Source of the DNA: Distichodus sexfasciatus
Lineage: Eukaryota > Chordata > Actinopteri > Characiformes > Distichodontidae
Assembly: GCA_032718565.1 (NCBI GenBank)
Contig: JAVGVS010000411.1
Location: forward strand, 1-64,000
DNA: 64,000 nucleotides
Direction of reading: 5' to 3'
In this document: positions 1 to 12,300 of the stretch, piece after piece
Layout: every line of letters begins with the position of its first letter
Numbering within the stretch: the first letter of the stretch is position 1
Notes under the pieces: model-generated
Databases searched by the model: none
What the model was told of the DNA's origin: nothing
Seen by the model: only the letters and a program-made list of their open reading frames with translations
Position numbers and translations under genes: made by a program

Positions 1-340
1 CGTATTAACATTGTAAGGATTCGTCTCAGAGAACCGACTCGCTGGGGAAAAAGATTCATCGCCAGTCTAAACACAGACGGCGCCAGCCTCCTCAGCGCCT
101 CAGGTGAGCAAAACAGCAATTACGCTCCGGTAAATACCGGGGATAAAGCGCTTCTCATAGCCACCTGATGTCCTGTCGCGCCAAACGCCCTGGGTATTCA
201 CAGAAAGCCGCATCAGCCCCAACAAGTGGCAATTTTCTCTCCATCTTCTGTCAACTCGCCTCGGCTGCGGTGGAGGGAGCGCTACGTCACTTCCGGTTAC
301 TCAGGCGAAGAGGCGCGCGTCTTATTATAACACGTTTTGA
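1..340. promoter_or_regulatory. GC-rich promoter or first-exon region at the window edge
   Basis: CpG-rich block unlike the AT-rich flank. It contains a CRE-like TACGTCAC (283-290) next to an ETS-like CTTCCGG (291-297), as in housekeeping promoters. A plus-strand donor is possible at 111 (CCTCAG|gtgagc). A minus-strand ATG at 59-57 opens to the edge (MNLFPQRVGSLRRIL...). Strand and gene cannot be decided from this window. Confidence 0.35.
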
Positions 341-672
341 AAACGTACAAACGTACACTTCACACACTCCGAATGCACTCAAAACTACATAATATTGATT
401 TTTAAACGTCTATGATGTATTTCAATGGCTTGGTATAAGCATCTGTTGTTCATAAGATGTGCAGAAGTCTTACGATATATATTCACATCGGGTTAAAACA
501 AAGCAAGGTGAAGCCTCATAAGTAAAGTTTCCTTCCTTGACTGTATTTTCTGAAGAATCATCAGTAGTAATAGAATTTCGGTGAAGGTTCTTCTGGGGAT
601 AAAAACCTTTGAAACTCAAAATAAAATGTTTTTTTTTGCCAAATCAGTCCACAAGACACTTTACAAGTTTAC

Positions 673-817
673 ATTTACAGTATTTAGTATACAGTTTAAG
701 CCAAGGGGTTAAGAGACTTGCTGAGGGACCTAATGGTGGGAATGCTGAAAGTAGGATTTGAACCCATGACCTCTTGATCCAGAGGCAAGCGACCTACCAC
801 TAGACCATCACCGCCCA
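673..817 (-). repeat. tRNA-derived SINE-like repeat
   Basis: Minus strand starts GGCGGTGATGGTCTAGTGG (box A region) and has GGGTTCAAATCC (box B), as in a degenerate tRNA, followed by a non-tRNA tail. It cannot fold as a functional tRNA. Confidence 0.6.
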
Positions 818-861
818 TAGAGGCCAGTCCTATAACAAAGCTTCCAGGGTCAAACATCCAC

Positions 862-1225
862 ATTTATGACATTTATTAGAGGCTTTTATCCAGATTTGTA
901 CCATTGTACCAGGCATTCACTTTGACTTCTCCTAATTACATAGATTATCCTAATTACAGGTTCCCAAAAGTGACAGAACTGGAGGTAGGATAGTGACTCG
1001 AACCCATACATTTTAGTCTATAACCGAGCATTAGGACTAGACTACCAAGAATCAATAATAACTTATGTTTTCTGATTACAGAAACAGTCACTCTTGACAA
1101 ACATGGGGTTAAGGGTGTTGCCTCATGGCCTCAGTGGTGGTAGTGCTGGAGGAAGGATAGAACCAGATTTGAACCTACAACTTCTTGTTCTGTACCTAAG
1201 TATTATACTGCTGGACTGCCACCAG
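862..1225 (-). repeat. Two decayed SINE-like repeats
   Basis: Two degenerate copies (about 862-1058 and 1095-1225) resemble the preceding element. Each has a reverse box-B-like segment (CTCGAACCCAT and ATTTGAACCTAC) and a reverse box-A-like end (GGACTAGACTACC and CTGGACTGCCACC). The first starts with the common fish repeat segment catttattagaggcttttatcca. Confidence 0.45.
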
Positions 1226-1384
1226 CAACATATTTTCCCAAGGACAAGTACCCTCTGTGTAATTTAGAGTTAATGGTCCTGCAAAATGTGTCAATAGACA
1301 CATTTGAGAGCCCCAGTATTCAGTCATCAACACAAGATTTAGTAACCCAGTAACTGTTAAAGTAAAAGATCATTTGCCAATGTC

Positions 1385-1575
1385 AACACACCACAGAACA
1401 GCACGCAATGCATCACAACGAAATGTGACCTCTGCATTTGACCCATCCGTAGCACCCTAAGGCGGTACTTTGCGGTACATGAGTACCACAGTGATACTTT
1501 TACCGGTCCGGGACTTGAACCAGCGACCCACATCACATGGTCAACGCCCTAACCGTCACGCTTACCAGCTGCCTC
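1385..1575 (-). repeat. tRNA-derived SINE, copy 1 of 4
   Basis: Shares the body TGACCTCTGCATTTGACCCA with copies near 29781, 32526 and 53505, and ends in a reverse tRNA-like head with a degraded box B (CTTGAACCAGC). Reverse orientation. Confidence 0.6.
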
Positions 1576-1579
1576 ACCA

Positions 1580-4040
1580 TCAATTAGTAACACTGAATGT
1601 CCAATACAGTAACTCTGAGGCTGACAGAGATCAAACACTTGGCACTGGGTGGGGGACTGGTTTGTTAAAAACTGTGAAACTCAACCCTGGTCCTGGAGAT
1701 CTTGTGCCTGGCGCAGAAAATGTCAAACCATGATTGAATACAGCTGACTAATAGTTCGTTGTGCCCTAAGACCTGGGCTAAGCTGTGATTACAATAAGGC
1801 TGAGACTCATTTCTGTAGGCCAGAGGCATGATGTGGCAGCCATGTTTCGTTTCGGGGAAAAGGTTTTGGCAAGTTTTATGGTTGTAAAACAGGTAAATAA
1901 GTGTTTACTTATTTGTAGGCTAGGGGGCGCCAAATGTAATCAATTTCTGTTCATTTTATTACCAGTTTTTAATGCTTTCCGCCCTAAGAGGCAAAAATAT
2001 TACATGAAATTGTGCGCAACAAATGATTTGTGTATTGTATGGGAGATTTTAAACATCAGATTTTTTCCAAAGACTAAATTGTATTAATTTAACCGTTAGT
2101 GTCTAATTTATATATTAATTTAAAAAAAACAGCAACAAGTTGATTCTTGTTGAGCTTCGGTGTTGGACGGATAATGAGGATAAAAATGTCATTTTGTCTA
2201 TTAATCTCATAAATAAATTTTAATCTGAAACAAGTTTGCTGTGTTTGCAGAGTGCTGATTCAACAATGCATTTTGCTTCCAATGATCTATTCATTTATCT
2301 TGTTCTTAATTAAATAATCCTACATTTTATGACCAGTTAAAAAAAAATACAACAGATACCTTAATCCTCAGACTGCAGGATCCTTAGTATTAATATAGAT
2401 GTCTGCATGTAGTAACACCACCAGATGGGGCTGTTGACTCTTCTTTTTCATTCCAGGTAAGATTTGCTTACTATGATCTATGTTCCTCCTCTTCATGTAA
2501 GAGAAACCACAAAACTGAACTCAGATCAGCCGACACACTCTACATTACTCACATCTGTAATCCCGGTGTCAGGCCGAAACATTACGCTGCAGGGTAGGAT
2601 TTTGTCTGGGCAGGAGAACTGATTTAGTCAACATAACGCCTGTTTGTAACTGAGACATGTCTGCACATTTCTGATTCTAATTACCCAGGTTGGAACATTT
2701 CATGCCCTTAGAACTGTTTTATCTGACGATTTTGTCACACATAAATCACACACAGTAGGTTGGCGTTCGCTAAATGTTACTGGGGTGATATATTCTGAAG
2801 TTAAAGATGCATCCATATTATAAAGGAATAAAAAGTACCACGGCAGAATCTCATAAATCTTTCAAACATCATCTCAGAACTTCACTCAACTGTTAATTCT
2901 GAGATCATGACTTTTTAATCCAGTTTCAGTAACCAATGTTTATCTTTTACAGCAGAACTTATAGTTTGTGATGTGTGAACTCAGGTCAGGATAAAAAGAG
3001 CATCTAAAAAAAAAGTTTGCAGTTACTGTGGAGCGAAATGAATACTTGCATGCGGATTCCTGGAAACAGTTCAAAGGTTGCTCATCCTTGCTGCTATCAC
3101 GGCTACACCTGGCTTTCATCAGAATAAATACCAATAAGGGTTTTAAAGAAAAAGAGGGAAGGCACATACTTAGCAGAGCTGCAGTGAAAGTGTAGCTGCT
3201 TGAAAAACTCTGTGGAGCGAGAAGGAGAATGTACATTTTTCATAAATGTAATCCCTTTTGTTGTGTTACTTTTATGCCAATATTTTCTATACTTTTATAT
3301 ACAATTGCATAAAATCTCTCAGTGTACTATCCCAAGGATCATAAACATTGATATATAATCCAAACATAAACTCTTTCTTTTTAACTCCACCTTGATGTAG
3401 CCTTAGAGACCATAATGAGACCTTAGAGACCAATAATGTTATTGTGTAAAGTTTGCATTAGACCTCCACTAACCCAACATCATGTCATAATCGCTGCTGT
3501 GTTGTGAACAAGACCATGGTTTTCAACCATCATTGTAACCAGACACCAAAGGCACGCCTGGACCATGTATTGCACAAATATTCATTCCTGAAAGTGAATA
3601 ATACACGTTATTGACTCATAATTCATATCAGTGTTAATATTGCTGTGACTGAATGGTCTATTTCCTGTGGGTGTGCCCACTTGCCCGTGCCAGCTGACGG
3701 CAGCAATTGGTACATAATCCTGATTTCCTGTTTGTTCTGGTTGCTCAGGCTGCTGATTCAGTCAGTCTGAAGTGAGATCAGAATGTCACTCCGCTTGAGT
3801 GAGTCTGATCTGAATCTGTAATCAAACTCTCTCTCTCTCTGTTTCTTTCTCCGTAATGTGCTAGCACCACTATGTCTGTGGTCTTTGCTACTGCTTTAAG
3901 GCAAAGCTTTTGAAAAAGAGATAAGATCTCACCTTCTCGCATTCCCTCCCTTTGTAGCTTCACTAAAGTGCCCATATCAAACCCTGGGAGAGTGGATTTA
4001 CCACTGTAGAGATGACTTTACATTTGCAGCAGTTATTAGA
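1580..4040. other. Intergenic sequence, nothing recognised
   Basis: AT-rich sequence with only short chance open frames. A short CT run lies at 3829-3841. No gene, RNA or named repeat was identified. Confidence 0.5.
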
Positions 4041-4047
4041 AGCCGAA

Positions 4048-4171
4048 TGGACTTCTTTTAAGGTTCATGAAGACGTTTCACCTCTCATCCAAAAGGATTC
4101 TTCAGTTCTGAAGTTCTCCGAGTTTCGGATGAGAAGCGAAATGTCTTCAAGAACCTTAGAAGAAGTCCAGT
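4048..4171. repeat. Fold-back repeat (about 45-bp arms)
   Basis: The left arm starts TGGACTTCTTTTAAGGTTCA and the right arm is its near reverse complement, ending CCTTAGAAGAAGTCCA. The arms are separated by about 30 bases containing CTTCAGTTCTGAAG. Looks like a small nonautonomous transposon. Confidence 0.65.
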
Positions 4172-7056
4172 CAATGTCCTGGAAGACATGAGAACATACA
4201 CAGACACGCTCTTATCCATGTTGTCATTTTTGGGCCTTCTTCAGGGGCTCAAAAGGGCAGCATCTGTCATTTTAAAGCTCACCTTAAAAAGCTGCAAACA
4301 TAGCGTTGCTAACGTACAGTAGTTAGCAATACGTTGACAACCATGGCTTTGGGAAATGCACCCCAGATTAGTGCAAGCCATCTTCAGTTTAGCAATTTCA
4401 ATGTTACTACATCAGTCAGTTTTTGAAGACGTTTTCCCATACGCCAGTAGCCCCGCACCACGCATTTTGTTGTTTTTTGTCGCGCTTTAACACACCCATG
4501 TAAACCTTAATTATTTAAGTTAATTAATAATTAATTATCTGATTAATGCCTGATTCAGGCACATCACTAAAACAGGAGTAGAGAAATTCTGTTTTTAAAA
4601 GAAGCTAATGTGGCTGACGATGAATAAAATCTAATGAGCTTCAACATGCGCCACAAGCACTTTAGATCTAACTCTCCAATGAATGGAAGCTAATGGAAGC
4701 TTATGTGTAATGTCCTTGTTAGCCGCCAGCCATTGTTTGCCACTTTAGTTGAAGGAAAGGAGTTGAAGGGAACCTGAGATTCCTGGCTTGTAAGTGCTCC
4801 TGCAGATTCTTTGTGAGATTGCTTTGGCTGCACCACGTGTGTGAGTAAGCACTTTAGTTGATCGCAGATATGCTGGAGCATGTAAGGAACAGCCCCAAGG
4901 CTGGGAGGGGAAAAGTGAAGGGTGAGGTGTGTATGAGTGTAAAAAGGGTGGGACAAGTGTGTGTGTGTGTGTGTTAGTGAGTGTGAGGGTGTGTGTTGAA
5001 ACAGGTAGCTCCCAGAGCTAAAGAACTAAATCACAGCAGCTTGTAGAACTAAAGTAATAAATAAATATTCATTTTTTAATGAAGTATAAAATACTCATTA
5101 GTTCGAAACAGGTCGCTCTCTGGAATCACTGCAGGTTAAAAACTTTAGCTGTGGGCTGTAGCTGAGAGATAAAAACGTCAAACAATATTTTAGTTGCTTT
5201 TTGAGATGTGATAGGAAGTGTTAAATGAGCATATGATATTGTCTGATATCGATCACTGGCCTCTGAATTGAATTGAATCTAAATCAAATTGTACCAGACT
5301 TTGTGACATGAGCACAAAGGTTGTGAGTTATGGTTATGACTTGAATTTGATATTGGGTTGAACCTTGTAATTTGACCTACTAATTAGATGACTAACTAGA
5401 CATATACAAACATCATTTTGACTTCATGAAAATATTTAATACATTCACAAACCACATGCACTTTTTCAGTACGAACTAGTGACTATCCGTCTCAAGAAGT
5501 TTGTGCTGCATATCTAAAGTGGAATGTTACACTCAGCGATGAATCTCAGCGTTGGCATGGCAGTGCCATGGTTACAGTATTTTTTAAACCTGGCATACCA
5601 CTTACTGCTGTGCTTGTCTGTTCATTTCCACATAGGATTATGCTGGATTCTTGCTTCCTGCTTTGGTTATGCTACATTTGACATTCTTCTTCCAGCAGCC
5701 CTTCAAAGAGATTACTTGAGCATGGTAGTGTGCTACTGGTATGCTAATGCGAAACAGAATGAGTTGGAGGTTTCCTGAAGATGGATGGCTGTGGGACTGC
5801 ATTAACCATACACAGTATGTGGCAGCTGGTGTGGGCTTCAGGATGCTTCCAGACTTGCAGAATGTGGTTAAAATGTATTGAGTATGTTTTGTATTGCTTA
5901 ATGTTACATTGCAGTATATCAAAACCATTGTGAAATGCAGGGTTTCATTAAATCATGCAGTAAACACTTTTTGGGAACTTCAGGATTTTTTTTTAGGGGT
6001 AAGATTTATTTGTAGAAAAGTGTGATTTTTCTATATTGTCAATCTCTACCTTGCTAACATTTCTGATTTCAAAATTCTGATTTTGAGTAATAATTACAAA
6101 TAGTATTTCAGATTGTTTCAGTTTTAACATTGATCTGTACTAACCTATTCATTAAAACTCCAGTCAAGTATAACTTGGCACTGATTACCTTTTGTATGTG
6201 TTACATTAAAAACTCATGATCTCGGTAAAAGGGACACCATGCAGAACCAGCCCTCTCAAATAAACACTAACCACTGAATCTACAATGCAGCAGACCCCCT
6301 GAAAACTCAAATTAGTGCTCAGGATTAATCAAGAGTTTAGTCTGTAATGTATGCAGGAAGTTGTGTGATTTGGGAAGTTGTCATTTCTTGAAACACAACT
6401 CAGACTTTTAGTTTTGGTCTACATCAAGATGCTCATTAAAGTCCCATTTTCCTTGTGACCATCTTGACCTGAGTTTTGAGACCATTTTTGCTGGTTTCGA
6501 TGTAAGACCAGCTTGAGTTTTTGGTTCTGGACACGACATCAGAACAGATTGGTTATTAAAACAGTTTCAGATCTGTAGTGACTGAGCTGGTTTGTCAGTG
6601 GGTTTGTCAAGAAAGGCATGAATAGAAATTGTTAAAAAGCTAGAGAAAGGGCGTACATTGATCTACACTGATAGATTGATACAACTATCAACAAGCCCAC
6701 ATCATCCATATAAAATGAAAACATTGATCACACATTTTGTCGAACAGGAGGTTTATTTTTATTAGAGATGGTACAGCATTTTAGAACATTACCATATCTA
6801 GAAAAATCCAATTTCCAGGATGCATTAGGAAGAAATCAGAAGAACTGAAATGTAAAATGAACTTTGCTGATTAATAAGAGGTGACAGGGAAATTGTACTG
6901 TTAATCACAGAAGTGTAGAAACTGAAGCAAGACATCTTTGCAAGGACCAGAACATTTATTGGTCAGACAACAGTCATTTCCAAGATATGAATGCCAGTAG
7001 ACATCTGAGGATTGAAGAGAATTTACTCTTGTCCATACTTTACTATTGCTACTAAG
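4172..7056. other. Intergenic sequence, nothing recognised
   Basis: AT-rich, with short GT-rich runs near 4955-5000. Open frames here (for example 5524-5778) have no family resemblance. Confidence 0.5.
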
Positions 7057-7908
7057 CAGTGTTGGGGAGTAATGAGTTACATGTAACAAAATTACGTAAT
7101 TGAATTGCAAAATAAAAGTAATGTTAATCAGTTACATTACTTTGAAAAAATGTGTAATTAAATTGCAGTTTGTTTCAGGAAATATTCAGGACTACAATTT
7201 CAGTTACATCTCAATATCTTCTACAGAAACATTGGCTATATGTTTAATAATATTATTGTTTTGCCATTTTTTCTTCTGCACAACATCCTCCATTTACAGC
7301 TGAAAGTCTGATACTATTCCGAGATGTCTAATTGGTTCTCTTATCATGTTTGAATTTGCAACACCCACTTGCTGCTGGATCTACAGCCTACAAAGCTGAG
7401 CTGCAGTTGCAAGGAGGCCTGCAATGCCAGATGGGAACCACAATGTAGGCCTAGCCCATTGCAGGAAATAAAAATGAGCTGTAGTGAGCAGACGCTTTAT
7501 GCACAATCAATCCCACACGAATAGACAACTGCTTATTCAGTGATGTTCACCAAATGTTGAATGTCTATTTGATTTAGCAGGCATAGGTATTCAAAGATCA
7601 GCATGATCTCACAGTAAAGCGGTGTTGAGGTGTTGAAGTCCGACACGGCTGTGGCTGTGTTGAGGGAGTTCAAAAATATTTTGACAGCAGTCAGTGTTGA
7701 GTAATGCTGTAAGATTTCAAAAACTGAAAATGGTTGACAGTTGAGAAAATTCATTCAAAATGTAGAAAAGTAATCCAAAAGTAATCGAATGTAATTAGTT
7801 ACATTACTTTGTTAAAGTAATTGAAATAGTTACACTACAATTACATTTTAGATAGGGTAACTTCTAATAGTAACGCATTACATTTCCAAAGTAGCTTTCC
7901 CAACACTG
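7057..7908. mobile_element. Nonautonomous hAT transposon, 852 bp
   Basis: Ends CAGTGTTGGGGAGTAA and AGCTTTCCCAACACTG form terminal inverted repeats. The flanks carry an 8-bp target duplication, CTACTAAG (7049-7056) against CTACTAAC (7909-7916). CAGTG ends plus an 8-bp duplication are typical of hAT elements. No transposase was recognised inside. Confidence 0.85.
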
Positions 7909-8439
7909 CTACTAACTTATTTTCGGTTTTATTGAGTAATCTGCAAAACAACAATAATTAAGAACATAATGATTTTTCTTGTGTTGGAACTGTAATTATT
8001 ATGCTCCAAAATGATCTCAGATTAGTAAAAGAGCAACATTTGCCATGCCAAGTTTTTAGTATTATTACAAATGTGTACGTTTTCTCTCAAGGAAACTGGT
8101 ATGAAAACTTGATAAACTTCTAGTTAGGGTTGTCATTGCTTCCTTTCTTAGAATTTCATTTATATGAAATTAGAAATTCCAACTTTGTCATGACATTTGG
8201 TTTTACTGAAAACATACATAGTGTATGTAGCAATATTAATCAGGACATGACACATTACAGCTTATCAGGAAACGAGAAAAAATATGACATCTCTCTCTTT
8301 GATGGTTATGAGTTTACACAGATAAGGATAAATGAGGTCCTTAAGGCCAGCCAACAAAATTGTGGCATTAAACTGTGGGATGGTAGACATATAAATGGGA
8401 AAGTAAAACTGTGGTTCTGGATTCAAAATGTTTTTCACT

Positions 8440-8717
8440 GTTTGTGTGTGCATGTGTGTGTGCGTGGGCTGGACCTTTTTGTCCCCTAAAATCACTATTA
8501 TCTGTTTTTTTGGGCTTTGTGGGGACATTTGAGAGGTCCCCATGAGGAAAAATGACTTTAAAGAAAATGTGCTTGTTTTATTTGAGAAACTAAAAGAGGT
8601 AAAAGATGTGCTTTTGGTTACTGAGGTTAAGGTTAGGGTTAGGTGTAGGTGTAAAATTATATACATATAGTCATTATGGGAGTCTATGGAACGACCTCAC
8701 AAAGATAGTAATACAAG

Positions 8718-8786
<69 letters not shown>
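8440..8786 (+). repeat. Interspersed repeat with telomere-like motif and (GT)n(GA)n end
   Basis: Contains GTTAAGGTTAGGGTTAGG (8628-8642) and ends in a GT run (8721-8748) and GA run (8749-8784). Reverse complement parts recur at 9080-9355. Confidence 0.6.
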
Positions 8787-8788
<2 letters not shown>

Positions 8789-9054
8789 TGGCATTAAAGT
8801 GTAATTCCTCAGAATTATGAGTAACCTTCACACACTCTCACCTTCTCTCTCTCCCATTTTATTTGCGCTCGGTAGTTGTAAGAAAACCGTGTGACCGGTT
8901 ATTTTCTGGTCACTATAATATATTCTGGACTCTGAATAATTAAGCTGTGGTCAAATTAAGCAAAAGCATTGCATATAAACTGTTAAGGTTAAATGACTTT
9001 TAATGACCCACTGGCAGCCAAAAGCTCCCGTTGCTTATATACACTCGCTCTCAC

Positions 9055-9376
9055 CACTCACACACACACACACACACATCCTTGTACTTATATAGTAGTG
9101 AGGACCTCCACTGACTTCTATATTACTGTATCTAAATAGTACTACACTTAACCCTAAACATAACCCTAACCATAACCTCAGTAACCAAAAGCTAATCTTT
9201 CTACACTTTTAGTTTTGCAAATAAACTTGTATTTTTTGTGTAAAAGCAGTTTAAAGAAGTGAGGACCACTAAAAAAGCCCTCACTTCCCAAAAATGTCCT
9301 CACTCTGCTGGTTAAAAACTCATTTCGGTTCTCACTAAGTAGCAAGTACAAGAACACACACACACACACACACACA
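9055..9376 (-). repeat. Inverted copy of the 8440 repeat, capped by CA runs
   Basis: CA runs at about 9059-9079 and 9355-9376 bracket a copy in opposite orientation, with AACCCTAACCATAACCTCAG as the reverse of the telomere-like motif. Confidence 0.6.
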
Positions 9377-9379
9377 GAG

Positions 9380-12300
9380 GCTCTGTTTAATCTACAGTGT
9401 AAATATTATGAGCAATTTTGCCTCATATTTTACCTGACTTTACCAGAGATCAGAAATGAACAACATTGCCTTTTATTGCAAATAAATTTACGACTTGCCC
9501 TTTCCGTGTCAAAAATAGGCATGAGGTAGTGTCACTATCTCAAATATTGTGACACAAAATGACGATTGAGGCTGTGTTGTGAAAGGAGTAATATAGGATT
9601 TTTATTTAAGTGAGAAATGAGAATTCAGTTAAATGAGAATTATAACGATTGTTGTGAGACGTTTTGTGATTTAAAGATAATTTAACACACAATAATCTCA
9701 GTTTTCATGTGTTTAAAAATAGGGCTTCTCATATATATCTTGTATTCTGTTGAAATCGTGTCGTCTGTAATGATGAGAATGGGAGGAAAAGATATAAAAT
9801 ATAATAAAGACAACACATTTTTATCTTTCAGGAGTGGACCGGGGAGGAAATTAAGTTATCGTTGGACAAATAAAAGGAAATGACTTGTGTAAGAAGCTCC
9901 GAGGAAACCCTTTTGGAGGTTAATGACCATAACACTCCCCCCAGTGATTGTCCGTGATTTATGATTTATTTTAACTTAGATTAATATTTAACTATAACTA
10001 CACATATAAAATATAACTCCCCCTCACCTGGGGAAAAAAAAACTTGGACAAAATACAAAATCAGGACAAGATCTGTCAAGCCACGGAGAACTGCAAAAAA
10101 TAAACAAAGCATTCTCAAACCCAGAACAGTATTTTAAAAATCTGCCTGTAATTCCACTGCACGAATGTCTCCAAATCGTCAGATTATAAACAGATTTTGC
10201 ATGTAACATAACGGCATATCTTTAATGGACAATGCATCTTTCATTCTATACAAACTACAGAGACATCATATTTGCGTTGTAGATACGGCCTTTTGGGGAG
10301 CGTTAACGTTTCTTACAATCTCAATGGATCTTTTAAACATTTCCAAAACATGACATTCAGTTGAGTTAGAATCTTATCATCAAAGATGACGGTAGGAACC
10401 GTGAAACCCAACGTTAACAATGAATCACAACAAGGTTTCAATGACGTTGAAGGTAGAGAAGGTAGAGATTGTTTTGATTTTTCGCCTGTCTGTTTTGCCC
10501 TTCAGAGTCATACACTGATAAATACAGCCGCAGATTCTTGCTTTTATCTCGACTAAGCTGGATTCCATCCTCCGACTCCATCTTTCAGCTGTCAAGAACG
10601 TGATGTGATGCAAGGGGTCTGGCATGAACGCGGGCACAGTAGTCTATGAATCAGAAACACCTGTGTGTGGAAAATCTTTGTAAAGAGAGGAAAAATAATC
10701 GTATTTTTGTAAAAGTGTAGCATTTTGCCATCTTACATTGCTATGTGTAAAAATGTTTTTAGAAATGCTACAACGTTGTAATCAGCTACTCCCCAGCTAC
10801 TTCTGTAGGTTGGTGTTAAAATACATTAGGTAAAAATATTGTAAAATACACAAAATAATGACATTAAATAAAAATAAGATGGAGCAATTAAGTTAGCACT
10901 TCGTATTTTTGTTATGACTAAAAGAATACAAGATTGGAATATAAAAATTGTAATTAAAATACCTGCGTAATCACTGACATTTAAATGAATCCGTTGCTAC
11001 GTTTATACTCTTTCATCACTGAAGCATCGTCCACAACCTGCCAGAGCAGGCCACCAAATGCAGCTTCTTTAGCCCAGAGCAAGGATGGGTTAAGAGCAGT
11101 CATCGACCAATAAGATTAGGCCAGTGGGGTGTGATGATGACCTCACATCTGCGCCAGGTAAAAGAGACATGCCCAAAGAGAAGGTGCTGGGGCAACTGTG
11201 TGAATGAATGTGTGCTCCAGGTTCCTCTCTATGGAAACAAGTCAATTTAAGGGCAAACTGCGAACTAGCATTCCATGTTGTAAACACACAGCCAGCGGGC
11301 AAACAACAGGGTGTGTTGCTCTGCGCTCACTCTGGCAACAGGGCGTGTTCGTTCAGGTGTGTCCTGTCATTCATTCGTCAGCCGACACTCTCTCACTCTC
11401 TCTCTTGGACAAGACAGCTGTTTGAAAAGCTTTGTGTTTGGAGGTGCTCCAAGTGCACAAGCTGTAAGAATTAGTCATTGGGTAAACTCAGGATTGATGC
11501 CCTGGGGACAAGATTTTCTGTGTCTGTATGGAGGTTTGTTGTATGATCATGAAAAATAACTTAGCAAGCTACAGATTTTAAGAAGATGATGATTTGGTAG
11601 ATGTTCGTTTAAAACTGGTTATGGGAGCAAATCACAACTTACAATACTTTTTCAAAGTCAGAGTGTATACAGAAACCATGTTAAAAAGGCCCAAAAATCT
11701 GCTTAAGTTGGTGAAAAAAATACATCATTTTTACATAAGCGCAAACATTAGATATGATCAACCAGACATTTTGTACGGCAAGTCTAGAATCATCCCTCAT
11801 TTCTTTGCCTTTTGCTTCCAAAAGGTTTTTTGGAAATCATTATACTTTTGGTAAATCATGATTTCCCTTCCTCCGTGCTCCCACATTTGACCTCCTTTTT
11901 AATTTATTTATTAATTTAGTCAACTTTTCATTTTGTATAGTTGCAAAAGCCTCAATGGAAGTTCAGATTTTGCTTCCAAAGACAGAGACTTTCTTACGTT
12001 CTCTAATGTATTCTTGAGGAATAGCATCCACCTTTATCTTTGCACATGTTGTAATAAATCCTTGCAAAATATATAGCAATGAGGGCTGGCTCAAGTCTTT
12101 TGCCCAGTACTTTAAGCCTTTTAGCTTGTGGAGCTTAAAGCCTTTCAAGAAGTGTAGGGAAAGACACTTACATTCTGTCAGGGATTCTGGTGTCTTTTGC
12201 TATTCTTTAAAACAAGAAAACCATTGATATTGAGATCAGGAAAGCAGCAAGTTTAGCTTGAAACTACCAGAATTTTATCACATCATCCAAACATGATATG

